Origin: Oscillospiraceae bacterium
GTDB lineage: Bacteria > Bacillota > Clostridia > Oscillospirales > QAMX01
Length of the DNA stretch: 6,125 nt
Reading direction: 5' to 3'
NCBI GenBank assembly: GCA_902772625.1
Contig: CACYBP010000342.1
Coordinates: 1-6,125, forward strand
A model generated the notes under the pieces. That model ran no database searches and was not told where the DNA came from. It saw only the letters and a list, made by a program, of their open reading frames with translations. The translations under genes and the position numbers were made by a program. Below are positions 1-6,125 of the stretch, one piece after another (the first letter of the stretch is position 1; each line of letters starts with the position of its first letter).

Positions 1-834
1 CGCCTCTTTTTCTCCGCCGTGCATCACGTCGAAGGCATAGCATCCGTTCTCGGTACGGGCGTTTTCGGGATAATAGTCGTTGTTCTTCCCCCAGCCCACC
101 GTGATCACCGGCGCTTTCACGTCCTTGAGAAGGGCGCGGATGGCCGGATCGTCGCCGTTTGCGATCACAGCGCCGGTCTCGGGCGCGAGGGAGGCGAACC
201 GCCGGAAGGAATCGCGGATCTGATCGATCCCCGAAAAATAATCCAGATGATCGGGTTCCACGTTCAGGATCACCGCGTGGGTGGGATAAAAGCTCAAAAA
301 CGCGTCGCAGTATTCGCAGGATTCGGCGATGAAAAGCCCGTTCCCGCCGAACCGGTAGGCGATGCCGGTTTCCGGGATCTTGGCGCCGCAGAACACCGTG
401 GGATCGGTCTTCTGATCCGAGGCGATGCGGGCGCACATGGCGGTGGTGGTGCTTTTGCCGTGGGTCCCGGCGATACAGACGCGCTTGTCGGCCCCGCGCA
501 TCAGGGCGCCCAGGACCTCCTGCCTTTCGTAGACCGGAAGGCCAAGCTCTCTTGCCCGGGCCAGATCGGGAGAGGATTCGTGGATCGCCGCGTTTCTGAC
601 GACGATATCGGCTCCCTCCACGTATTCCGGCTTATGTCCGATCCGGACGTCCACGCCGATGGAGCGCAGATGAAGCACGTTGTCGCTTTCGTCCCGGTCG
701 TTTCCGGTGACCGGAAAGCCTCTGCGGAACAAAAGCTCCGCGATGGCGCTCATGTGCACGCCGCCGATGCCGATGAAGTGCAGATGGGGGCGTTTTTCCA
801 GCTTTTCCAGTTCCTCAAGGGGGAATTCCTGCAT
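1..834 (-). CDS. murC: UDP-N-acetylmuramate--L-alanine ligase, N-terminal and central part (cut by window edge)
   Basis: MurC is the cytoplasmic ATP-dependent ligase that joins L-alanine to UDP-N-acetylmuramate, the first amino-acid addition of peptidoglycan precursor synthesis. The visible 278 codons begin with a Mur ligase nucleotide-sugar-binding domain carrying GIGGVHMSAIA (residues 22-32). Next come the P-loop GTHGKSTTT (123-131), the MurC-type stretch ESCEYCDAF (171-179), and the central-domain motif NVEPDHLDY (191-199), whose His and acidic residues bind metal and substrate in Mur ligases. The P-loop has Ser where Thr is commoner, a conservative change. MurC proteins are usually about 450 residues, so the C-terminal domain lies beyond base 1. 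The ATG at 834-832 is preceded by AGAAGG about 10 bases upstream, and no other start codon lies in frame between mreB and this ATG. It follows the mreB stop by 22 bases on the same strand, so the two are probably co-transcribed. The family assignment is secure. Confidence 0.96.
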   Translation of the reverse strand, partial: MQEFPLEELEKLEKRPHLHFIGIGGVHMSAIAELLFRRGFPVTGNDRDESDNVLHLRSIGVDVRIGHKPEYVEGADIVVRNAAIHESSPDLARARELGLPVYERQEVLGALMRGADKRVCIAGTHGKSTTTAMCARIASDQKTDPTVFCGAKIPETGIAYRFGGNGLFIAESCEYCDAFLSFYPTHAVILNVEPDHLDYFSGIDQIRDSFRRFASLAPETGAVIANGDDPAIRALLKDVKAPVITVGWGKNNDYYPENARTENGCYAFDVMHGGEKEA

Positions 835-856
835 ATAAAGTAAGCCTTCTTTCCCT

Positions 857-1870
<1,014 letters not shown>

Positions 1871-1876
1871 GTTCTT

Positions 1877-1882
1877 CTCCTT
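1877..1882 (-). promoter_or_regulatory. Ribosome binding site that decides the mreB start
   Basis: On the minus strand AAGGAG lies six bases before the ATG at 1870. An in-frame GTG at 1885-1883 overlaps its upstream edge and has no comparable site, so the longer reading adding MKEKN is unlikely. Confidence 0.8.
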
Positions 1883-1898
1883 CACAGTGCGCGGAGCG

Positions 1899-1961
1899 CG
1901 CCGCGGCTTTTGCGGCGTCCGCCTGATAAAACGGTAAACGGCAGTTTTCAGGTCCTGCCGT
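1899..1961 (-). other. Structured 5' leader of mreB (two predicted hairpins)
   Basis: Two inverted repeats lie between the predicted transcription start and the mreB ribosome site. The distal one has 7-bp arms (1938-1944 with 1955-1961, ACGGCAG/CTGCCGT) and a 10-nt loop. The proximal one has 6-bp GC arms (1899-1904 with 1912-1917, CGCCGC/GCGGCG) and a 7-nt loop, and ends about 17 bases before the ribosome site. Neither is followed by a U-run in the transcript direction, so neither looks like a terminator. No known riboswitch or leader class was recognised. GC-rich DNA gives such hairpins by chance, so a regulatory role is only a possibility. Confidence 0.35.
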
Positions 1962-1980
1962 GATCAAGCCTTGAGCGCGA

Positions 1981-2004
1981 GGTATACTGTATTTATTATA
2001 TACC
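1981..2004. repeat. Inverted repeat overlapping the mreB -10 box and start site
   Basis: GGTATA at 1981-1986 is mirrored by TATACC at 1999-2004, with a 12-bp AT-rich spacer. The element covers the -10 hexamer and the predicted start site of the mreB promoter, which is where a repressor operator could sit. The arms are short and resemble -10-like sequence, so chance symmetry is quite possible. Confidence 0.3.
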
Positions 2005-2023
2005 GTTCCCCCTGAAAAATCAA
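1995..2023 (-). promoter_or_regulatory. Sigma-A type promoter of the mreB-murC operon
   Basis: Read on the minus strand, TTGATT (-35, 2023-2018) and a perfect TATAAT (-10, 2000-1995) are separated by exactly 17 bp. Transcription should start near 1988, giving a leader of about 118 nt before the mreB ATG. The -10 and the start region lie inside an inverted repeat GGTATA/TATACC (1981-2004). Confidence 0.8.
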
Positions 2024-2090
2024 CCTCTGAATTGCGATTTATCGGGTCCGCGCTTTTCCTCCGCACACGCGTTTTTCATCTGGGCGACGC

Positions 2091-2142
2091 GAAAAGCCGG
2101 GGCCCTCCGGAAGAAGCTTCTTCTCCTTTCGGAAGACCCCGG
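2091..2142 (-). terminator. Intrinsic terminator downstream of the DegT-family aminotransferase gene
   Basis: In the minus-strand transcript, bases 2142-2130 pair with 2109-2097 as a 13-bp GC-rich stem; two of the pairs are G-U wobbles. A roughly 20-nt loop contains the palindrome GAAGAAGCTTCTTC. The stem is followed by CTTTTC, a short U-run. It ends the transcript 92-143 bases past the aminotransferase stop and about 68 bases before the mreB -35 box. The U-run of only four suggests that some read-through into mreB is possible. In the plus direction there is no T-run directly after the stem, so it is assigned to the minus strand. Confidence 0.7.
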
Positions 2143-2233
2143 CGGGCGACCACGTTTTCTTTATTATTGAAATAAGCAAACGTTTATTCCGTGCGCTTTA
2201 TTCTCCCGGACCTCGCGGCCCGGGTTCCGCGGC

Positions 2234-3577
2234 TTATTTCTGGTTCTCCGATCCGTACCAGCGGCCTCCCTGCGCTTCGTGCGCGTCGTCCGTCAGCAGG
2301 TCGCGATGCTTTTCAATGACCTTCCGGTACCCCGCGGCGTAGAGATCGATCACGCTTCGATCCAGATAGTTGAAGCGCGGCGCGGAAAAACAGTATTTCT
2401 TCAGCGAGGGATCGCACAGGTGATCCTCCCTTCTCACGTCGCGCCCGGCGTAGGCGATCCGTGAGGGAACCCCCTTATGCGTCAGATCGAAGGTTTTGAA
2501 AAACGGATGGGTATGCAGGCAGAAATTGCCGCCTTCGTAGCAGAAACCGCCGATCTCGGCGCGCACCGCCTCGGCAAACCGTTTGGCCGAAAGTCCGCCG
2601 AGCTCTTCGGGATAGTAAGCGGCATGCGGCTCGTACCACCCGGCCATGTTGGATCCGGTGGCTTCGTCGACGCGCAGCGGCCTGAAGCCGGGCAGACCCT
2701 CCAGCTGGTCCCAGAAATAGCTCATGGCCCGCCGGATCTCGATGCAGCGTTCATCGTAATGCTTCAGCTGATCCCGGCCGATGGCGGTGGAAACCTGGTT
2801 GGCGCGGCCCTTCACGCCGCCCAGGGCGATGTGGAAATAATCCTTCAGATCGTCGCATTCCCGGATATAGTTTTCGTTGTTGCGCTCATAATGGCCGAAG
2901 GCCATGGCTCTTTCGTAGTATTTCCGCTCGTCGGTCACCAGAACGCCCAGCTCGCCGCAGGCAAGCGATTTGGTGCTCATCAGCGACATGGCCGCCACGT
3001 CCCCGAAGGTGCCGAGCTTCCTGCCCTTATAAAGCCCGCCCTGGGCGTGGGAAACGTCCTCGATCACCTTCAGGCCGTGCTTCCTGGCGATCGCCATGAT
3101 GGGATCCATATCGCAGGGATAGGCGTAATAATGCACCACCATGATGGCCTTCGTGCGGGGGGTGATGCACCGTTCCAGATCGTTCGGATCCATGCTCAGC
3201 ATATCGTTGATGTTGCAGAACACCGGCGACGCGCCGAAATTGATCGCCTGCGACACGCTGCCCCAGTAGGTCTTGGTCGAGCAGACGATCTCGTCCCCTT
3301 CTCCGAGCCCGATGGCGTACATGGCGGCCGTGAGCGCCATGGTGCCATTGCAGTAGGCGATGGCGTAATTCGTCCCCTGCCAGGCGGCGAACTCCTCCTG
3401 GAACTTTTCGGTGACGTCGGTGAAGGAGAAGGAGCCCTTTTCGATCACGTCCATGGCCGCCGCCTTGGCCTCCTCTGTCAGAACCATCTTGCGGAAGAGT
3501 TTATCAAAGGTCTCCGCCGGGACGTCTCCCGGGGAGATGACCGGCGTTCCGCCGAGAAGCGCGAGTTTATCCTTCAT
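2234..3577 (-). CDS. DegT/DnrJ/EryC1/StrS-family PLP-dependent aminotransferase
   Basis: This 447-residue protein is a fold-type I PLP enzyme of the DegT/DnrJ/EryC1/StrS family, whose members usually transfer an amino group to keto-sugars, keto-cyclitols or related substrates. The sequence opens with LALLGGTPV (5-13), a common N-terminus in this family. It then has the cofactor phosphate region YCNGTMAL (75-82) and VIEDVSHAQG (171-180), where Asp174 should bind the pyridine nitrogen. The Schiff-base lysine Lys203 lies in STKSLACGELG. The length is slightly above the family's usual 370-430. The ATG at 3577-3575 follows AGGAAGG (3586-3592) by eight bases and a strong promoter by about 31; the reading frame is open further upstream but runs through that promoter. 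It is a single-gene unit with no sugar dehydratase, oxidoreductase or glycosyltransferase beside it, so the substrate cannot be inferred. AHBA-synthase-like and scyllo-inosose-aminotransferase-like members are the nearest types I can think of, but this is not certain. It is probably cytoplasmic. Confidence 0.9.
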   Translation of the reverse strand: MKDKLALLGGTPVISPGDVPAETFDKLFRKMVLTEEAKAAAMDVIEKGSFSFTDVTEKFQEEFAAWQGTNYAIAYCNGTMALTAAMYAIGLGEGDEIVCSTKTYWGSVSQAINFGASPVFCNINDMLSMDPNDLERCITPRTKAIMVVHYYAYPCDMDPIMAIARKHGLKVIEDVSHAQGGLYKGRKLGTFGDVAAMSLMSTKSLACGELGVLVTDERKYYERAMAFGHYERNNENYIRECDDLKDYFHIALGGVKGRANQVSTAIGRDQLKHYDERCIEIRRAMSYFWDQLEGLPGFRPLRVDEATGSNMAGWYEPHAAYYPEELGGLSAKRFAEAVRAEIGGFCYEGGNFCLHTHPFFKTFDLTHKGVPSRIAYAGRDVRREDHLCDPSLKKYCFSAPRFNYLDRSVIDLYAAGYRKVIEKHRDLLTDDAHEAQGGRWYGSENQK

Positions 3578-3614
3578 CGAAACAGCCTTCCTCTCTTTTT
3601 GATTTCCTGTTTTC

Positions 3615-3642
3615 AGTATAGCGCGCCATTTTTCCGTGTCAA
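3615..3642 (-). promoter_or_regulatory. Near-consensus sigma-A promoter of the aminotransferase gene
   Basis: On the minus strand a perfect TTGACA (-35, 3642-3637) and TATACT (-10, 3620-3615) are separated by 16 bp. An A-rich stretch directly upstream (about 3643-3657 on this strand) could act as an UP element. The predicted start is near 3608, leaving a leader of about 31 nt. The ribosome site AGGAAGG lies at 3586-3592. Confidence 0.82.
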
Positions 3643-3715
3643 GAGGTTTTTTCTCTTTTTTGCGGCGCGACCGGGCAGGGCAGGCACCTTTTCCTCTCTC
3701 AAATCCACTTTCCGG

Positions 3716-3744
3716 TGGACAAAAGGGGGAAAATATGCTATGAT
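3716..3744 (+). promoter_or_regulatory. Extended -10 promoter of the lipoprotein/two-component operon
   Basis: TGGACA (-35, 3716-3721) and TATGAT (-10, 3739-3744) are separated by 17 bp. The -10 is preceded by TGC, giving an extended -10 (TGnTATGAT). The predicted start is near 3751, so the leader is about 87 nt. That leader holds a 7-bp GC hairpin (3784-3790 with 3798-3804) upstream of the ribosome site. The promoter is divergent from that of the aminotransferase, with about 73 bp between the two -35 boxes. Confidence 0.72.
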
Positions 3745-3825
3745 GATGGAAAGATACGTTCCGCGCGCCGCTCCTCTTTTCCACGGCCGCCCTGCCCGCG
3801 GCCGGGCGCCGGTTCACCCGAATGC

Positions 3826-3840
3826 GGAGGTCTTTCTTTG
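3826..3840 (+). promoter_or_regulatory. Ribosome site and TTG start of the lipoprotein gene
   Basis: GGAGG (3826-3830), seven bases, then TTG (3838-3840) encoding the initiator Met, followed by Lys-Lys and the hydrophobic signal core. An ATG at 3822 lies in another frame. No ATG or GTG in the correct frame is better placed, so a TTG start is the best reading and may keep translation modest. Confidence 0.8.
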
Positions 3841-5160
3841 AAAAAGATTCTTCTGGCCCTCTTTTGTCTGGGATGGCTTCTTCTCCTTTCCTCCTGCGTG
3901 CCGACGGTGGACGACCTGTTCCAGCTCCCCGTCTCCAAGCCCGAGTATCAGGATCTGCAGAACGAGATCACCCGCCGCCTCGGCGAGGGGTGGGAATTGA
4001 CCTATCCTCTGGGGGGCGAGCTGCGCACCACCATGCATTTCGCCGACCTTACGGGCGACGGACGCGGTGAGGGCGTGATCCTTCTGCGCTCCTCCGAGGA
4101 GGCGAGGATGTCGATCCTTCTCTACGCCGACGCCGGGGAACGGTACGAATACCTCACCGAATACCCTCTGACCGGCAGCGCCTTCTCCCGCATCGCCTTC
4201 AGTGATGTGGACGGAAACGGCGACATGGAGGTCATCGTCGGCATTCAATACGGCACCGAGGCGCTGTATAACGCCCTGATCCTGGATCTGGACGGGGAGA
4301 AAAAGGAGCTGAATCCGCTTCTCCGGGTGCCTTACACCGATTGGCTTCTTTACGACGCCGACGGAGAAGGGACCGACGAGCTTCTGATCCTGCAGAACAG
4401 CGATTCCAGCAACGACGCCACCGCCATTCTCTACTCCTTCCGGGAGGGGAGCGCGGCGGAGCTGGGCCGCGCTCCGCTTTCCATCGGCGTGACCCGGCCC
4501 GAGACCATCGTGGCGGGAAAGATCGGCACCGGCGACGTGGTGGCTGTGGTGGAAAGCCGCTACTACGTGTCGGGATACATCTCCGACCCTCTGATCTACT
4601 ACAAGGGCCGCTTCTTCAACCTCGGGTACGATCCCGAGCTGAAGATCAACAACAACTGGCTGATGCCCTTTCTTCTGCCCGCGGACGACTGCGACGGCGA
4701 CGGCTTCATCGAGCTTCCCATGCCCCAGGAGGTCGTCAACGGCAACGGCAGCTCCTTCTACCGGGTAGACTGGTATGGCATCACCCCCTCCGGCGACACC
4801 TCCTACGACTTCGCGACCTATCACGACACGGCGGGAAGCTGGTATCTGGTCTATCCCGAGGGCTGGCGCTACGGCACGCAGGTCTACACCCGCACCGATT
4901 CCGGCGGCGTCCGCCGGACGCTTTTCGCGGATCTTTCGGGCGAGACCCTTCTGGAATGCAATCTCTATCCCGCGCGCCGCTCCAACCTGATCCCCGCCAA
5001 CACCGAGACCGTGCTCTTCACGGTCAACGGGAATTACCTGACCGTGGTCAATCCCCGGGACTCCGACAGCGCCGCAAGGCTCTCTCTCTCAGACGCGCGC
5101 GCTCTTCTCCATCCCATAGACGACGCGTCGATCCCCCTCAGCACCCCCAGCGAGGAATAA
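3838..5160 (+). CDS. Lipoprotein with FG-GAP/VCBS-like (DxDGxGxxE) repeats, upstream of a two-component system
   Basis: The product is a 440-residue predicted surface lipoprotein of unknown function. Residues 1-20 are a type II signal peptide: Lys-Lys, a Leu-rich core, then lipobox LSSC with Cys20 as the lipidated residue. Four acidic loops resemble the calcium-binding turns of FG-GAP/VCBS beta-propeller repeats: DLTGDGRGE (70-78), DVDGNGDME (123-131), DADGEGTDE (173-181) and DCDGDGFIE (284-292). The C-terminal third is aromatic and probably beta-rich, with SWYLVYPEGW at 334-343; I recognise no domain there. The start is TTG at 3838, seven bases after GGAGG (3826-3830). It puts the signal peptide exactly at the N-terminus, whereas longer readings would begin before the transcription start. 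The response regulator gene follows 32 bases after the stop, so the two are probably co-transcribed. An accessory sensor or ligand-binding role for the adjoining kinase is inference from position. Not recognised as any named protein. Confidence 0.85.
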   Translation: MKKILLALFCLGWLLLLSSCVPTVDDLFQLPVSKPEYQDLQNEITRRLGEGWELTYPLGGELRTTMHFADLTGDGRGEGVILLRSSEEARMSILLYADAGERYEYLTEYPLTGSAFSRIAFSDVDGNGDMEVIVGIQYGTEALYNALILDLDGEKKELNPLLRVPYTDWLLYDADGEGTDELLILQNSDSSNDATAILYSFREGSAAELGRAPLSIGVTRPETIVAGKIGTGDVVAVVESRYYVSGYISDPLIYYKGRFFNLGYDPELKINNNWLMPFLLPADDCDGDGFIELPMPQEVVNGNGSSFYRVDWYGITPSGDTSYDFATYHDTAGSWYLVYPEGWRYGTQVYTRTDSGGVRRTLFADLSGETLLECNLYPARRSNLIPANTETVLFTVNGNYLTVVNPRDSDSAARLSLSDARALLHPIDDASIPLSTPSEE

Positions 5161-5192
5161 CCCGGATCACTTCGAAAGGCAGGAAACCGTAA

Positions 5193-5879
5193 ATGGCAAA
5201 AAAGCTTCTGCTTCTGGAGGACGAATCGTCCATCAGCGAATTCGTGGAGATCACCCTGATCAAGGCGGGGTATACCGTCCTGACCGCCGACCGCGGCGGC
5301 GACGCCATCGCCCTGATCGACGGGGATCCCTCCATCGACATCGCGATCCTGGACGTGATGCTGCCCGATATCAGCGGGTTTGACGTGTGCAAGCACATCC
5401 GCTCCCTCGGCAGACGCACCGGCATCATCATGCTCACCGCCAGATCCCAGGAGAGCGACCGGATCACCGGTCTGATGCTGGGCGCCGACGACTACGTGGT
5501 CAAGCCCTTCTCCCCCTCCGAGCTGGTGCTCCGGGTGGACGCGCTTTACCGCCGGGTCAATCCCACCTCCGACGAGCCGGAAGCCGTGATCTCCTCGGGA
5601 GAATTCGAGCTGGACGAACGCGCCCGGATCCTGACCCGGAAGGGCGTTCCCGTAGAGCTGACCCAGGTGGAATACCAGATGGTGTGCACCTTCTTTGAAA
5701 ACGCGGGCAAGGCCCTTTCCCGGGAGGATATCCTGAAGGCCGTTTGGGGAAAAGACTACTCGGGCGACGTCAAGATCGTGGACGTGAACGTACGGAGGCT
5801 GCGCATCAAGCTGGAGGACAATCCCGCCGTGCCCACGCATCTTCTCACCGTATGGGGATACGGCTACAAGTGGGCTTGA
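5193..5879 (+). CDS. OmpR/PhoB-family DNA-binding response regulator
   Basis: This is the cytoplasmic transcription factor of a two-component system: phosphorylation of its receiver domain by the partner kinase changes DNA binding. The product is 228 residues, typical for the family. The receiver domain (about 3-118) has the acidic pair Glu9-Asp10, phospho-acceptor Asp54 in ILDVMLPD, the switch Thr82 in MLTAR, and Lys104 in VVKPFSPSEL. A winged-helix domain (about 132-228) follows, with recognition-helix region DVNVRRLRIKLE (197-208) and the wing signature TVWGYGYKW (219-227). No key residue is missing. The ATG at 5193 has a modest ribosome site (AGGCAGGA, 5177-5184) eight bases away. It lies 32 bases after the lipoprotein gene and 22 bases before the probable kinase gene. 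Its targets are unknown; autoregulation of the operon promoter at 3716 is plausible but unproven. The family is certain; no individual name (such as PhoP, WalR or VanR) can be given. Confidence 0.96.
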   Translation: MAKKLLLLEDESSISEFVEITLIKAGYTVLTADRGGDAIALIDGDPSIDIAILDVMLPDISGFDVCKHIRSLGRRTGIIMLTARSQESDRITGLMLGADDYVVKPFSPSELVLRVDALYRRVNPTSDEPEAVISSGEFELDERARILTRKGVPVELTQVEYQMVCTFFENAGKALSREDILKAVWGKDYSGDVKIVDVNVRRLRIKLEDNPAVPTHLLTVWGYGYKWA

Positions 5880-5901
5880 TCAGAGAAGGGATCGAGAAGC
5901 C

Positions 5902-6125
5902 ATGAAAAACCCCATGAAAAGCACCCGCGGGATCCGCGCCAGGTGGGCGGTCAACACGCTTCTGCCGGTGATCGTGATCCTGATCACTCTGGCCGCCGCC
6001 CTGTGCGTCACGGTCAGCAATTATTACAGCGGCATCATGCTCTCCCGCGTCATCAACAACGCCGAGACCACCGCCGACTTCTTCAACCGCTATCTGGTCT
6101 CCGCGTCGGACTTTTACACGGCGGC
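5902..6125 (+). CDS. Probable sensor histidine kinase, N-terminal fragment (cut by window edge)
   Basis: Only 74 codons and two bases are visible. The translation begins with a short basic cytoplasmic tail (MKNPMKSTRGIRARW). Next comes one clear transmembrane helix, about residues 17-38 (VNTLLPVIVILITLAAALCVTV), and then the start of a polar, probably extracytoplasmic region with NYYSGIMLSRVINNAETTADFF. This is the normal N-terminal layout of a membrane sensor kinase, and the gene follows an OmpR-type regulator by 22 bases. No kinase motif (HAMP, H-box or N/G boxes) falls within the window, so the kinase call rests on topology and position. The ATG at 5902 has AGAAGGG (5884-5890) 11 bases upstream, a slightly long spacing; a second in-frame ATG is four codons later. 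Together with the two genes before it, it forms a lipoprotein-regulator-kinase operon. Confidence 0.82.
   Translation, partial: MKNPMKSTRGIRARWAVNTLLPVIVILITLAAALCVTVSNYYSGIMLSRVINNAETTADFFNRYLVSASDFYTA

Noticed and set aside
19..843. Open frame on the plus strand opposite murC
   Set aside because: The opposite strand encodes intact Mur-ligase motifs; this frame shows only antisense composition and no start signal.
2174..2190. Possible CcpA (cre-like) operator around GCAAACGTTTATT
   Set aside because: Only the central AACGTT core fits; the flanking positions do not match and the site lies in a 3' untranslated region rather than at a promoter.
2204..2225. CCCGG/CCGGG inverted repeat just after the aminotransferase stop as a terminator
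   Set aside because: Five-base arms with no U-run after them in the transcript direction; the much stronger stem at 2097-2142 is the better terminator.
3641..3660. AAGAG/CTCTT with T-run on the plus strand as a terminator
   Set aside because: Only a 5-bp AU-rich stem with no upstream plus-strand gene to terminate. It is better explained as the A-rich upstream element of the minus-strand promoter.
3578..3817. N-terminal extension of the aminotransferase by 80 residues
   Set aside because: The extension runs through a near-consensus promoter and a ribosome site and encodes a low-complexity basic peptide. The family N-terminus begins at the ATG at 3577.
2477..3841. Long open frame on the plus strand opposite the aminotransferase gene
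   Set aside because: It mirrors a clearly functional gene. The translation lacks motifs, is rich in Gly/Ala/His/Asp as expected from antisense GC-rich codons, and has no convincing ribosome site.
3814..4824. Open frame on the minus strand opposite the lipoprotein gene
   Set aside because: Val/Gly/Ala/His-rich antisense translation, overlapping a gene with a clear signal peptide and repeat motifs.
4341..5192. Arg/Pro-rich open frame inside the lipoprotein gene in another plus frame
   Set aside because: Extremely Arg/Pro/Ser-rich out-of-frame reading typical of GC-rich codons; no ribosome site and no family features.

Overview
The window looks like chromosomal DNA from a GC-rich member of the Bacillota, probably class Clostridia. 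The reasons are AGGAGG-type ribosome sites, consensus sigma-A promoters, a short lipoprotein signal with a Cys lipobox, and MurC and MreB sequences that read like clostridial versions. This placement is inferred from protein character alone and goes no deeper than class. I see no mobile element, CRISPR array, tRNA or rRNA.

Left part, minus strand (1-2023): a promoter at 1995-2023 drives mreB (857-1870), the actin-like organiser of cell-wall elongation. It is followed 22 bases later by murC (834 to beyond base 1), which adds L-alanine to UDP-N-acetylmuramate. The two form a short cell-shape/peptidoglycan operon with a structured leader of about 118 nt. murC is cut by the window edge, with 278 codons present.

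Middle, minus strand (2091-3642): a single-gene unit encodes a DegT/DnrJ/EryC1/StrS-type PLP aminotransferase (2234-3577). It has a near-consensus promoter at its start and a GC-rich hairpin terminator (2091-2142) lying well beyond its stop, after a short AT-rich stretch. The gene-free stretch 1886-2233 holds this terminator and the mreB promoter and leader.

Right part, plus strand (3716-6125): a divergent promoter at 3716-3744 with an extended -10 drives three tightly spaced genes. They encode a TTG-initiated lipoprotein with FG-GAP/VCBS-like, putative calcium-binding repeats (3838-5160), an OmpR/PhoB-type response regulator (5193-5879), and a membrane protein that is almost certainly its sensor histidine kinase (5902 to beyond the end). 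The layout suggests a two-component system whose first gene supplies a surface lipoprotein that may act as accessory sensor or as feedback target. This is the most interesting part of the window; the rest is ordinary housekeeping or metabolic sequence.
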